Assembly: GCA_009789175.1 (NCBI GenBank)
Contig: CP046868.1
Coordinates: 36,261-100,260, forward strand
Reading direction: 5' to 3'
DNA length: 64,000 nucleotides
Origin: Salinibaculum litoreum
Lineage (GTDB): Archaea > Halobacteriota > Halobacteria > Halobacteriales > Haloarculaceae
A program made the position numbers and the translations under genes. Every line of letters begins with the position of its first letter. The stretch's first letter is position 1. The notes under the pieces are model-generated. The model was given only the letters and a program-made list of their open reading frames with translations, did no database searches and was not told the origin of the DNA. Below, one piece after another: positions 17,240 through 25,727 of the stretch.

Positions 17240-17453
17240 ATCCCTTCAGACGGGGTCTCTCGTTCGCTCATAGGTACCCGTAGCACCGCAAATACGCTTC
17301 AGACACACCGATGAAGGACGTTTCAGTCATACCGGTGGTAGACGAAAGTACCATGTCGCGGTCCGAGTAGTAACTCCCTGTGGAGGGTTTGTCCCTCTTA
17401 CTACCCTGAACCACCATTACCCTTTTTTACCGAAGGGGCGAAATCCGAGTCTA

Positions 17454-17576
17454 ATGACGCAGCGATTGTCACGAGGCGATTGGGAACGGATCCGTCAGTT
17501 TGCAGAGACTCCAACCTATAAGCGCGAACCTGAAATGCTCGTTCCTGATGCCGATGACGAGGAGGCAGGAGACTGA
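17454..17576 (+). CDS. Very short acidic haloarchaeal protein
   Basis: A 40-residue open frame starting MTQRLSRGDWERIRQFAETP and ending in a run of Asp/Glu (PDADDEEAGD). The first half forms an amphipathic helix with a Trp, followed by YKREPEMLVPDADD. Short proteins of this layout recur in haloarchaea, with unknown role. Supporting evidence is the acidic composition and a coherent pattern, but it is too short for certainty. It stands alone between the HalOD1 gene and the inverted-repeat element. Confidence 0.6.
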   Translation: MTQRLSRGDWERIRQFAETPTYKREPEMLVPDADDEEAGD

Positions 17577-17671
17577 ACGGGGCCCCTCTATCTGTATCTA
17601 AATCCCTGATGAAATCTAGAAACTATTCTTTAATCTTTATCTGTGCTCTCGCGCTGGTACGACGCTAATTC

Positions 17672-17752
17672 TAGTAGTGCTTGCAATCCCACACCGACTT
17701 AGATCTCCCTCGTGAGCATGGCCAGTGGTATAAATCGTTGCAAGCACTACTA
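17672..17752. mobile_element. MITE-like element with 15-bp perfect inverted repeats
   Basis: The ends tagtagtgcttgcaa (17672-17686) and ttgcaagcactacta (17738-17752) are exact inverted copies separated by 51 bases with no reading frame. The size and terminal repeats suggest a miniature inverted-repeat transposable element or the remnant of an insertion sequence. A long stem-loop terminator is the alternative. No target-site duplication is evident. Confidence 0.5.
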
Positions 17753-18085
17753 TCAGTGTGCAAGTGATAGTGACGCTACTCCTGCGGTAATTCTTCGCCC
17801 GTGAAAGACACGAGAAACCGCCGCTTCTGCGATGCTGTCTCCTTCGAGAACGGGCAGGGGCTGATGCTAACCATTGTTGAACGTCGCTGATGCATTGCTG
17901 AAACTCTATTCGGGCGCACGTCAGCGAAGACTGTCGCGATGTCGCGCGAAATATCTGACCCGAACCCGCCTGACAGGATACTCGTCACGATACTGCCGGT
18001 TACGTGTCGCTACTGTGTTCTGATACGATATACAGGACGACGCAGAAAGCAAGACGGGAACTAGGAGCCACTCTCCAGTCGCCTT

Positions 18086-18367
18086 TTATTCTTCGAGCAT
18101 GTTCTCGGATTGGATCTGACTCCAGATCTGTTCGCCGCGGTCCGTAATCCCGTACACGCGTCCTTTCTTCCTGTCCTCTGAAACGAGAAGTTCGACGAGA
18201 TCACGTTCCCGCAGTCGTCGTAGGCTCCGTGAGATATGCGCGATCGATAGCTCTGAGTCAGTGGCGATCTGGGACGGCGTTGCTGGGCCCTCTGCTAATC
18301 GTTCTAAGACGGCGACGCGATACCGTGAGCTAATAACGAACCCGATCTCATCCCATACTTCAGTCAT
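18086..18367 (-). CDS. Winged helix-turn-helix transcription regulator
   Basis: A 93-residue DNA-binding protein of the ArsR/MarR-like winged-helix type common in haloarchaea. Residues about 12-85 form the domain: SRYRVAVLERLAEGPATPSQ (helices 1-2), IATDSELSIAHISRSLRRLRE (recognition helix) and a wing at KKGRVYGITDRGEQI. There is no sensing domain or metal-binding Cys, so it may respond to a partner or act constitutively. It stands alone. Its promoter faces the frameshifted zinc-ribbon gene. Confidence 0.88.
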   Translation of the reverse strand: MTEVWDEIGFVISSRYRVAVLERLAEGPATPSQIATDSELSIAHISRSLRRLRERDLVELLVSEDRKKGRVYGITDRGEQIWSQIQSENMLEE

Positions 18368-18964
18368 ATTGTCCGATGTTAGCGTCTGGTATCCTTAATT
18401 CGTGTGTATAGTCAACCTTGAATTACCCGCTTACTTCCAGTTTAATCGAAACGTAATTGTGCCACAGTTACGGAACCAGACCAATTCCATCACAGTTTGT
18501 TACCTGATACTGCGCCGTTCCACCGGGACACGATACGATTGTGTTTCCTCGTGGTTCTCCAAGTAACTCCGGCCCTATTTGACTGCGTGTGGTTACAACT
18601 TTAAGCAGATGTTCCATCCGGATCGACCTATCGCTGCATCCGCACTGACCTCTCTGAGTTGATTCGACCTTGGCATCTACGATCAACGGAGTTCCCCGCG
18701 GTCCGACGGTACGCAGATGTTCTCTCTTGATCTGGTTTCTATGCGTTAGACGCTCGCGGCTCCTAAAGACGATTATGGACCGTAAGATATTCTCGCGTAT
18801 CAGCTCAGCTTCAACGATCTCACCCCGTCTGTTTCTGCAACTGTCACCGAAACGCCGGGAGAAATCCGAGGTTTGCTAAACTCGACTGAGGACCGCAGTA
18901 TCGGAGAATTTACTAAGTGGAATATAACAAAGCGACTCTCACGGAGTGATGTTCGTGACTGCCT
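18368..18964. other. Intergenic region, no gene recognised
   Basis: The open frames here are short, Ser/Arg-rich and without family resemblance, and third-position GC bias is weak. The base composition is lower in GC than most of the window, which may mark degraded DNA next to the MITE-like element. Confidence 0.4.
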
Positions 18965-19152
18965 ATGGCTTCGCAACCAGACGGATCGGGACGGAATCGC
19001 GGATCGATCACGAACAGACAGTGCCGTAACTGCGGGCATACGTCTCGAACCAGTTCGCTCGCGTGTTCGGCAACAATCAGAACAGAGTGTACGCGTGCCT
19101 CGATTGCTCGACGACTCGTGACCTCCGTGAAGGGGTTGCTACGGAGGGTTGA
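18965..19152 (+). pseudogene. Frameshifted small zinc-ribbon protein (DUF7563-like)
   Basis: Frame 1 encodes a polar N-terminus ending RQCRNCGH. After one missing base near 19036-19042, another frame continues with VSNQFARVFGNNQNRVYACL, then DCSTTRDLREGVATEG and a stop. Together they form a 62-residue protein with two CxxC pairs (CRNC and CLDC) around VSNQFARVFGN, which resembles the short haloarchaeal zinc-ribbon family DUF7563. Restoring one base makes the length divisible by three. Function of the family is unknown. Confidence 0.6.
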
Positions 19153-19437
19153 TCCGTCGCATTCGTCGCAGCGTCGGTCCGTTCGCTCACACGACAGCTC
19201 TGCCAGCCGATGGCTCGCCACGGACGATGTGAGCACTCTGGGAACCAGTTACGAGGAGAACGCTGAGACCCAGCTACCGAGGAGAAAACCAACGCCGTCG
19301 GAAAATCCAAGCCGTAGGATCTTAATAACAATGCCCCAAGGACGGGTACCCCGGAGTAACCGCACTACTATGTCGAGTGTCGAGTATCGCCGCGCGATGG
19401 ACGAACTGTTCGGTCGGTGTAGACCGTACCAATCACT

Positions 19438-20475
19438 ATGAATTACGAGACATCGAAGCGCTCGTTCTGGGAGCAGTTTCTCACTGTGGCTCGACAGGTT
19501 CCGGTCGACCTCTCAGTCGTCAATTTGTACGTGGTCGCGACCGCCCTGGTGATTACGGTGTTACCGGCAGACGCGACGACGGTGAGGCCGATCGTTGTCC
19601 TGCCTCTGATCGTATTCGTTCCGGGGTACGTCCTCGTTGCGTTCTTGTTCCCGAGACGACACAGTTTGCCCGAACGGTTCCGAACGTTTTCCGAGGAACG
19701 AGTGACAGACGAGACGGCCGGATACATCGATCTGGTGGAACGCGGTGCCCTCGGATTCGGGGTTAGCGTCGCGCTGGTCCCCATACTCGCTCTGGGAATC
19801 TCGGTGGCCGGGTTCGATCTGTCGACGCGGAACATCCTCGGAACGCTGGTCGCGTTCGCCGTTATCGGCTCCGTTCTGGCGGCGTTCCGCCGCTTTCGCG
19901 TCGCGCCGAAACAGCGGTTCACGCTCCCGGTTCGGCGCTGGTTCGTCGGTCTCCACGGAGCGCTGACCGGCGCTGGCTCGGTGACTGGAACCGTCCTGAA
20001 CGTCGCACTGGTACTCAGCGTCATCATCGCGCTCGGCACGCTCGGTGGGGCAGTCACATCCCCCGCCGACGGCCAGGCGACCTCCGAGATAACGCTACTG
20101 ACTGAGAACGGCTCCGGCGATCTGGTTTCGGAGGGGTATCCGAGTCAGTTCACCTCCGGCGAGGAGCAGGATATGACGGTTCGAGTGGAAAACAACGAAC
20201 GCGAGGAAACGACGTACACGGTCGTGGTCGTCGTCCAGCGTGTCGATGTCACCGACGGCTCGGCGTCCGTCCTCGAACAGGAGGAGGTGACGCGACTGCA
20301 AAACACGGTCGGACAGAACGAGGTCTGGACGGAACGACACGCCGTCGCGCCGGAGATGATCGGGGAGGATCTGCGACTTCAGTATCTCCTCTACAAGGAC
20401 GGCGTGCCCGATGACCCCAGTCCTGAGAATGCGTACCGATCCGCGTACGTCTGGATCTCCGTCACGGAGAACTGA
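19438..20475 (+). CDS. DUF1616 membrane protein
   Basis: A 345-residue integral membrane protein of the DUF1616 family. Four predicted helices lie at about 28-45, 50-70, 105-130 and 140-160, and a further one at about 180-205. A large extracytoplasmic domain (about 210-345) carries the conserved TLLTENGSGDLVSEGYPSQF opening and an Ig-like beta pattern (QDMTVRVENNEREETTYTVV). In haloarchaea and methanogens DUF1616 genes often sit in glycan or S-layer loci, but no activity is known. The stop overlaps the start of the next gene by one base (TGATG), indicating an operon. Confidence 0.88.
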   Translation: MNYETSKRSFWEQFLTVARQVPVDLSVVNLYVVATALVITVLPADATTVRPIVVLPLIVFVPGYVLVAFLFPRRHSLPERFRTFSEERVTDETAGYIDLVERGALGFGVSVALVPILALGISVAGFDLSTRNILGTLVAFAVIGSVLAAFRRFRVAPKQRFTLPVRRWFVGLHGALTGAGSVTGTVLNVALVLSVIIALGTLGGAVTSPADGQATSEITLLTENGSGDLVSEGYPSQFTSGEEQDMTVRVENNEREETTYTVVVVVQRVDVTDGSASVLEQEEVTRLQNTVGQNEVWTERHAVAPEMIGEDLRLQYLLYKDGVPDDPSPENAYRSAYVWISVTEN

Positions 20476-21056
20476 TGTGGCCCTGGGAACACCTCGCGGT
20501 GGGATACATCGCGTATTCGCTGTACACCCGTCGACGGTACGGGAGACCACCTGATGGACCGACATCGGTGCTGCTCGCAGTCGGTACGCAACTCCCCGAC
20601 CTCATAGACAAACCGCTCGCGTGGACGTTCGGCGTCTTACCGAACGGATCGTCTCTCGCACATTCGCTTACCTTCGTTGCGCTATTCGTCCCGACAGTGC
20701 TTCTGGTCGCTCGGCTCGCTGACGTTCCACGTTGGGGTGGCGCACTCGCGTTCGGACATGTCAGCCACCTGCCCGGCGATATGCTGTATCCTCTGGCGAC
20801 CGACGGTGGAGTCGCTACCTCGTTTCTCCTTTGGCCGTTCGTCCCCGGCCGAGAAACTGCTCCTCGGGGGTTCCTCTTCGAGTTCGAGACGTACTTCCTA
20901 CAGTTCGTCCAGTTCCTCGGCACGCCGAGAGGACAGCTGTACCTCGTTCTGGAACTCGCGCTCGTAGCCGCCGGTCTGCTCGTCTGGAACAGAGACGGCA
21001 GGCCGGTGCTTACGGACGTTCTCGCCCCCGGATCTCATTCTCGTTCTGGAGACTGA
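20475..21056 (+). CDS. DUF457/YbcI-type membrane metal-dependent hydrolase
   Basis: A 193-residue membrane protein of the YdjM/YbcI family (DUF457, annotated as metal-dependent hydrolase). Conserved motifs are WEHLAVGYIAYS at the start, a GTQLPDLIDKP motif in the first loop, SSLAHSLTF, and GHVSHLPGDMLYPL. Together these supply His and Asp residues near the membrane face that could bind a metal. About four to five helices are predicted. The true reaction is unknown for the family. It is translationally coupled to the DUF1616 gene. Confidence 0.85.
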   Translation: MWPWEHLAVGYIAYSLYTRRRYGRPPDGPTSVLLAVGTQLPDLIDKPLAWTFGVLPNGSSLAHSLTFVALFVPTVLLVARLADVPRWGGALAFGHVSHLPGDMLYPLATDGGVATSFLLWPFVPGRETAPRGFLFEFETYFLQFVQFLGTPRGQLYLVLELALVAAGLLVWNRDGRPVLTDVLAPGSHSRSGD

Positions 21057-21136
21057 CGTATTCGACTTCTTCGAGCGAGATCGCTGTGACCGAGATCAGA
21101 AGAGAACAGCCGTACCGATCGATCCTCCGATAGCCG

Positions 21137-22141
21137 CTACCGGATCTTCTGGTAGAGGTGGGCCATCTTGTTCATCACGGGCGTCCCGTTTTCGATGCTG
21201 TGGTACGCTTCGAGTTCCGGGCCGAACTTCGCTTTGTACCGGTTGATCCGCGGCGAGTCAGCGCCGACCAGGTCGTAGTACGCCCGGCCGCGCTCTATCG
21301 CGTCGCGCATGACGCGCCAGTCGAGCAGGTCGTTGGTCGCGATGTCGACGTCCGCATCGGTACGGACGCCACCCTGCCACCGGTACACTCGTTCGCCGTC
21401 GTCAAGGACGAGCATGCCGCCGACGAACGTCCCGTCCACGTACAGCGTGTACGGGCGTAACTGCCCATCCGGGAGGCGGTCGAACAGGTCGATCACGAAC
21501 GGCGTCGGCAGATGAAACGAGATGTCCTGTGCCTCGTACCGGTTCCGGACCTGTTCGAGGATCCGCTCTATCGCGGTGTGGCTCCCTTCTTCGATGACGT
21601 AGTCGGCGTCTTCCCCGTCCCGGATGTTGCTCCGCGCGTCGCTGCTGAACCGGCTTTTGACCGCCTCAGTCCCGTCTTCGAGGTCGACGAGGTACGTGTA
21701 ATCGGGAGTCACATCGTGGTCGTTCCAGATGAACGGACGGAGGTCGTCGTACCGACTGTCTGTCCGGACGTGGGTGTATTTCGGACCGATATCGTTCTCG
21801 ATACGCTCCATGCACCCGTCGAGGAACCGCTTCAGACGGCGCTCGCGTTTGCGTTGTTTCAGTTTCTCCATGTTCAACACGGCCGGCCCGAGATAGGGGA
21901 CTCGTATCTCCGGCGGCGGCGAGAACGCCGTTGACACGGGTCCTTTCTTGATCTCGAACACCGGAAAGAGCCCCACAGCCTCCTGTCCTTTGAACCCAGC
22001 AAACCGATACAGGTTCGCGCTCGTGTACTCCGCCTGAACGTCGAGTGCGTCGAACTGGTGAAAGAGGTTCGTTCCGTCGGAACGGTCGACGTAACGGTCC
22101 CACTCCTCTGCGTCGTCGATAGTGCGAATTTCAATGCTCAT
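21137..22141 (-). CDS. FemAB-like (GNAT-fold) transferase, paralog 1
   Basis: A 334-residue protein with two GNAT-type halves, as in FemAB/BioF2-like acyl or aminoacyl transferases. Visible blocks are FKGQEAVGLFPVFEIKKGPV (about 49-68), SPPPEIRVPYLGPAVLN (74-90), SDARSNIRDGEDADYVI (about 168-184) and the C-terminal YYDLVGADSPRINRYKAKFG. Bacterial relatives transfer amino acids to peptidoglycan, and haloarchaea lack that polymer, so an acyl or aminoacyl transfer to a surface glycan or lipid is a reasonable guess. A clear paralog lies at about 32-33 kb in the glycan operon, with the same SPPP...VP..GP and YKAKFG blocks. It is cytoplasmic, with no signal. Confidence 0.85.
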   Translation of the reverse strand: MSIEIRTIDDAEEWDRYVDRSDGTNLFHQFDALDVQAEYTSANLYRFAGFKGQEAVGLFPVFEIKKGPVSTAFSPPPEIRVPYLGPAVLNMEKLKQRKRERRLKRFLDGCMERIENDIGPKYTHVRTDSRYDDLRPFIWNDHDVTPDYTYLVDLEDGTEAVKSRFSSDARSNIRDGEDADYVIEEGSHTAIERILEQVRNRYEAQDISFHLPTPFVIDLFDRLPDGQLRPYTLYVDGTFVGGMLVLDDGERVYRWQGGVRTDADVDIATNDLLDWRVMRDAIERGRAYYDLVGADSPRINRYKAKFGPELEAYHSIENGTPVMNKMAHLYQKIR

Positions 22142-22294
22142 GCGTACGTGCGAGTTTTGATAGTCATGCGGAAGTGCGGATGCGGACTTCGGTGTTCGGC
22201 CGCGAGTGTCGCGTGTCGTTGGTCGCGCGCGAGTCTAGCGTGCCGATTCTCATATGCGAGTCTAACGTACCAATGCTCGTGTCATCCCGGTCGG

Positions 22295-23917
22295 TCATTC
22301 GATGTACCCGAGGTTCGCGAGACGGTCCTCGACGCCGCCCTCGTCGGTCGTCGACCGCTGACGGTCGTATTCGGGATAGCTCCGTTCGCCGGACGATTCG
22401 ACGGCCGGGAGGACCGTTCCGTCCATTCGTTCGTCGGCCGCCACGCCCATCGTCGCGAGTACCGTCGGCGCTACGTCGAACAGGTGGGCGTCCGTCAGGT
22501 CGACTGTCTCGTCGATGTCCTCTCCGGCGACGGCGACGATACCGTCTCGCTTGTGGTTCCAGGGTTCGGTCGGTTCGCCGAATCTGGACCCGGAGAGGCG
22601 CGCCGAGAGGAAGTGGTCGAAATCGGACGGTACTGCTATCACGTCGGCCGCTTCGTCGGCATGTGGCCCGTGGAAGTACTCCTCGCGTCGTGCGACGTCC
22701 TCGAACACCGGTTCGCCGTCCGGCGTCCGGACGCCGGAGAGTCGGCGAACGAGGTCGTCGCGGACGGCCTCGTACTCCGACGGCGGGACGATCCCCGCTG
22801 GTTCGCGTCCTTCGAGGTTGATCCGGACGCCGCACTCGATGCGGGAACGCATGTACGCCCGAGAGTCGGGGAAGTCGACCTGTTCCGTTCCGGCGCTGAC
22901 GAGCGACGCGGGGACTCGTTTCGCGACGAAGTCGTCGAGGCCGACGAGTCCGAGCGCTTTCCCGATCCGCTGGCTCGTCACCCCGAACCGAGCCAGTCCG
23001 GTCATCACGTCTGCGAGCGCTCTCTCGTCCGGTTCCGTCTCCGTCTTCCCCGCTTTCAACTGTCCGTCGCGAACGGTCGCCCAGCTGGGCATGCCTTCTC
23101 CGCCTTTGACCGCAGTCACGTCGCCGGACTCCCGTAGAAACTCGTTGACGCGGAACTCGTGACCGTGGTACCGACCCATTCCGTGGTCGCTTGCGACCAC
23201 GACGGTGTCTGGGTCACAGTCGTCTAAGATCGCGCCTACCTGTTCGTCGACGGCCTCGTACACGGCGCGGACGGTTCTCTGGTCTCCCGGCTGGTCGTGG
23301 AAGACGGTGTCCGTGACCTGGAACTCCACGAAGCCGAACTCCGGGTCGAAGCGGTCGACTAGATATCGGAACGCTTCGCCGCGGGAGCGGGCGACGGACG
23401 CGTACTCCTCCCGCTGGGCCGTCTCCCCGTCTACGTCGTTCGGGTAGACGCGGTACGAGCCGATCTCCTCGCGGACGTCCGCTAACAGACCGGCCGGGTG
23501 ACAGTTCGGGTCCTCGGGGGCCATGTATCCGGGAACGAGCGCCCCGTCGAACTCGCTCGGAGGATGCGTCACCGGAACGTTCACGACGACGCTGGATTGT
23601 CCGACCGAGTCGAGTAGCCGCCACAGCGGTCGTTCGTCGACGTGCGTCGCGTTGACGACCTCCCAGTCGTACCCGTCGAAGGTAAGAAAGTCGAACACCC
23701 CGTGTTTGCCGGGGTTCATTCCGGTGTACAGCGACGGCCAGGCACTGGCCGTCCACGGCGGGACCTGCGATTCGAGCGGCCCGCTCGCTCCGTCGTCCAG
23801 TAGCCCGGCGAGATTCGGCACGGCACCGTCCGCGACGAGGGGATCGAGGACGCCGTGACACGCCGCGTCGATGCCGATGAGAATCGTCTTCGGTCCAGTC
23901 GTTTCCCGACTCTCCAT
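22295..23917 (-). CDS. Alkaline-phosphatase-superfamily phosphodiesterase-type enzyme
   Basis: A 540-residue member of the type I phosphodiesterase/nucleotide pyrophosphatase branch of the alkaline phosphatase superfamily. Metal and nucleophile motifs are visible: IGIDAACHGVLDPLV (metal Asp), VPPWTASAWPSLYTGMNPGK (probable nucleophile Thr), VVVASDHGMGRYHGHEF (metal Asp and His) and a C-terminal LFDVAPTVLATMGV segment. There is no signal peptide. Relatives are frequent in haloarchaeal polysaccharide and N-glycosylation clusters, where they may process nucleotide- or lipid-linked phosphosugars. It ends in the DRLANLGYIE tail typical of this subgroup. The substrate is not known. Confidence 0.87.
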   Translation of the reverse strand: MESRETTGPKTILIGIDAACHGVLDPLVADGAVPNLAGLLDDGASGPLESQVPPWTASAWPSLYTGMNPGKHGVFDFLTFDGYDWEVVNATHVDERPLWRLLDSVGQSSVVVNVPVTHPPSEFDGALVPGYMAPEDPNCHPAGLLADVREEIGSYRVYPNDVDGETAQREEYASVARSRGEAFRYLVDRFDPEFGFVEFQVTDTVFHDQPGDQRTVRAVYEAVDEQVGAILDDCDPDTVVVASDHGMGRYHGHEFRVNEFLRESGDVTAVKGGEGMPSWATVRDGQLKAGKTETEPDERALADVMTGLARFGVTSQRIGKALGLVGLDDFVAKRVPASLVSAGTEQVDFPDSRAYMRSRIECGVRINLEGREPAGIVPPSEYEAVRDDLVRRLSGVRTPDGEPVFEDVARREEYFHGPHADEAADVIAVPSDFDHFLSARLSGSRFGEPTEPWNHKRDGIVAVAGEDIDETVDLTDAHLFDVAPTVLATMGVAADERMDGTVLPAVESSGERSYPEYDRQRSTTDEGGVEDRLANLGYIE

Positions 23918-24199
23918 ATCGGTTCAGTGATGCGAATTTCCCTTTGTTATGCAGGGTATAGGGCTGGAAACCCGAGACACGGCGTCGAGTACGGTGATAC
24001 TACTGTCCGACTCCGAGAAATTCACGATCAGATCTGAGAACCTGTCCTGTCGATCTGGTCGCAGGGGACCGCTGTTCGTCTCGACGGTTCGTTCGTCAGA
24101 CGAAACAGTCGTAGAGATAGGTCGATTGAAAACGGTGCACGTCGTCGATTATCGGTCGCCGACCCGTACGTCGGTCCGGCTTTCGGTAATCGCCTCGAT
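23918..24199. other. Intergenic region, no gene recognised
   Basis: This is the upstream region of the phosphodiesterase-type gene and the end of the DUF7344 gene. No coding pattern, RNA or repeat stands out. Confidence 0.4.
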
Positions 24200-24751
24200 T
24201 CATCGATTCATGTTCACCAGGTCTGCGTCTATCTCTGGTTCGTGGTACCTGTTGTAAAGGTAGTTAGCGACGGCCGAGAGACCGAACGCGACGATGATGG
24301 CGATGCCGGCGACGTACTCCGGAACCGCGGCGAAAACGGAGACGTCGAACGCGACGAGCGTGTACAGTACCGCGCCTGCGACCGCGACCGCGAGGTAGTA
24401 CATCTGCCAGGGGAGCGTCTCCTCGTCGCTGCTGAGATAGCTTCCGAGCTCGTCCGCTCGGTCGGCCAACGTCACTATCCCACTGTCTTGATCGTACTCG
24501 ATGATGCCTGCTTCGTCTAGTTTCGGGATGTGCGTCTGATACAACGAGACGTACACCCGTTTTCGCTGTTGACTTGTGAGTTCCTCGACGTCCATGTCGT
24601 TCTCCCAGGCAGCGACTTCGTCCGCCAGTTCCCGCAGTTCGACTGGCGTCCCTTCCTGGCGCAAGTAGTACAGTACGAACCTGCGTCTAGGGCTGCTGAG
24701 GAGATCGAACACGACGTCCTGCGATAACGCGCTAGTGTCGGATTGAGACAT
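24200..24751 (-). CDS. DUF7344 winged-helix protein with two TM helices
   Basis: A 183-residue haloarchaeal protein. Residues about 10-90 form a winged-helix-like DUF7344 domain: VVFDLLSSPRRRFVLYYLRQ, then LADEVAAWEND, SQQRKRVYVSLYQTHIPKLDEAG and IIEYDQDSGIVTL. Two C-terminal hydrophobic helices follow (about 115-135 and 142-163). This makes it a membrane-tethered putative transcription regulator. The KRVYVSLYQTHIPKLDEAGIIE motif is shared with two more DUF7344 proteins near 55 and 58 kb. It is divergent from the glycan operon that starts at 25.1 kb, so control of that operon is conceivable but unproven. Confidence 0.85.
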   Translation of the reverse strand: MSQSDTSALSQDVVFDLLSSPRRRFVLYYLRQEGTPVELRELADEVAAWENDMDVEELTSQQRKRVYVSLYQTHIPKLDEAGIIEYDQDSGIVTLADRADELGSYLSSDEETLPWQMYYLAVAVAGAVLYTLVAFDVSVFAAVPEYVAGIAIIVAFGLSAVANYLYNRYHEPEIDADLVNMNR

Positions 24752-25142
24752 TAATTGAACGCGGTTTGTCAGCTCTGGTATTGCTACCTGCCCGTACGTA
24801 GACTCCTAGAGCGAGGTATACCGGTATCACCACTTTGTTACATACCGGTTACAGTCAGGGTAACGATGTAATACTAGATATGCACACTCTGACGGTGCCT
24901 ACGGACCGAAAACGCCGGCGCTGGCGTGCTGTCTATCGGCCTGTTGGGTGAAGGTGTCTTATACTCTGGCTCAAGGGGCTGAATAACAAAGGCATCTGCA
25001 TAATAAGCAGAGAGTAGCCTTTCATGCCGCTTGCACTGGGATACGGCTGGGGGACCACAACCCGGCATATACGAACAAAACGCACTGAACCGTCCATCGA
25101 GAGACCTCCATCCGAGGAGACCGCGACTCCGGAGGTGAGTAC
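24752..25142. promoter_or_regulatory. Promoter region of the Wbp-type glycan operon
   Basis: This divergent intergenic region of about 390 bases separates the DUF7344 regulator and the first gene of the operon. It includes a TATA-like cttatact near 24957 and a short palindrome ctgc-ataataa-gcag at about 24994-25008. No gene was recognised. Assignment as promoter rests on position. Confidence 0.4.
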
Positions 25143-25727
25143 ATGGCAGAGCTCGTGACCGGCGACGGCACTGACGTCGACGAAGGTGCCACAGTCGGCT
25201 ACGAGTACGCCACTGACTGCGGACCGACGGTCCTGGGTGACGACTCCACAGTCCGACACGGATCGATACTGTACGGGGACGTTCGTGCGGGAGACGAGTT
25301 CGTCACGGGACACGGGGTCCTCGTCAGAGAAGAGTCGACGTTCGGCGACGACGTCGTCGTCGGGACCGACACGGTGATCGACGGTCGCGTCGATGTCGGG
25401 TCTCACGTCAGTATTCAGACCGGCGTCTACGTCCCTCCGGAGAGCACTATCGGCGACAACGTGTTCCTCGGACCTCGGGCCGTGTTAACGAACGACGCAT
25501 ACCCCGTCCGCCAGGAGGAGACACTCGACGGTCCGACTATCGAAGACGGCGTCTCCATCGGCGCGAACGCGACGATACTGCCGGGCGTCACCGTCGGCGC
25601 GGGGTCGTTTGTCGCCGCGGGTGCCGTCGTCGACCGCGACGTTCCTCCGGATACCCTGGCGATGGGCGTCCCAGCGGAGTTCGGGCCGCTACCGGGCGTT
25701 CTCGAAGGTGGGAATCAGATAGCATGA
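25143..25727 (+). CDS. Left-handed beta-helix N-acetyltransferase (WbpD/WlbB-like)
   Basis: A 194-residue hexapeptide-repeat acyltransferase. Repeats of the [LIV]GxxxxI type run from about 15 to 175 (for example VVVGTDTVIDGRVDVGSHVS, GDNVFLGPRAVLTND and IGANATILPGVTVGAGSFVA), giving a left-handed beta-helix trimer. The NDAYPV motif and the downstream VGAGSFVAAGAVVDRDVP match WbpD/WlbB, which acetylate the 3-amino group of UDP-2-acetamido-3-amino-glucuronate using acetyl-CoA. The context strongly supports this role: the next three genes are the aminotransferase, oxidase and 6-dehydrogenase of the same pathway. It overlaps the next gene by four bases. Confidence 0.88.
   Translation: MAELVTGDGTDVDEGATVGYEYATDCGPTVLGDDSTVRHGSILYGDVRAGDEFVTGHGVLVREESTFGDDVVVGTDTVIDGRVDVGSHVSIQTGVYVPPESTIGDNVFLGPRAVLTNDAYPVRQEETLDGPTIEDGVSIGANATILPGVTVGAGSFVAAGAVVDRDVPPDTLAMGVPAEFGPLPGVLEGGNQIA

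Noticed and set aside
17776..17988. Minus-strand 70-residue open frame next to the MITE-like repeat
   Set aside because: Its composition (Ser/Arg-rich, few acidic residues) does not look haloarchaeal and no transposase motif was seen. It may be a remnant, but there is no positive support.
18468..18686. Minus-strand 72-residue frame
   Set aside because: No family, weak third-position bias and many Cys/Ser without a metal-site pattern.
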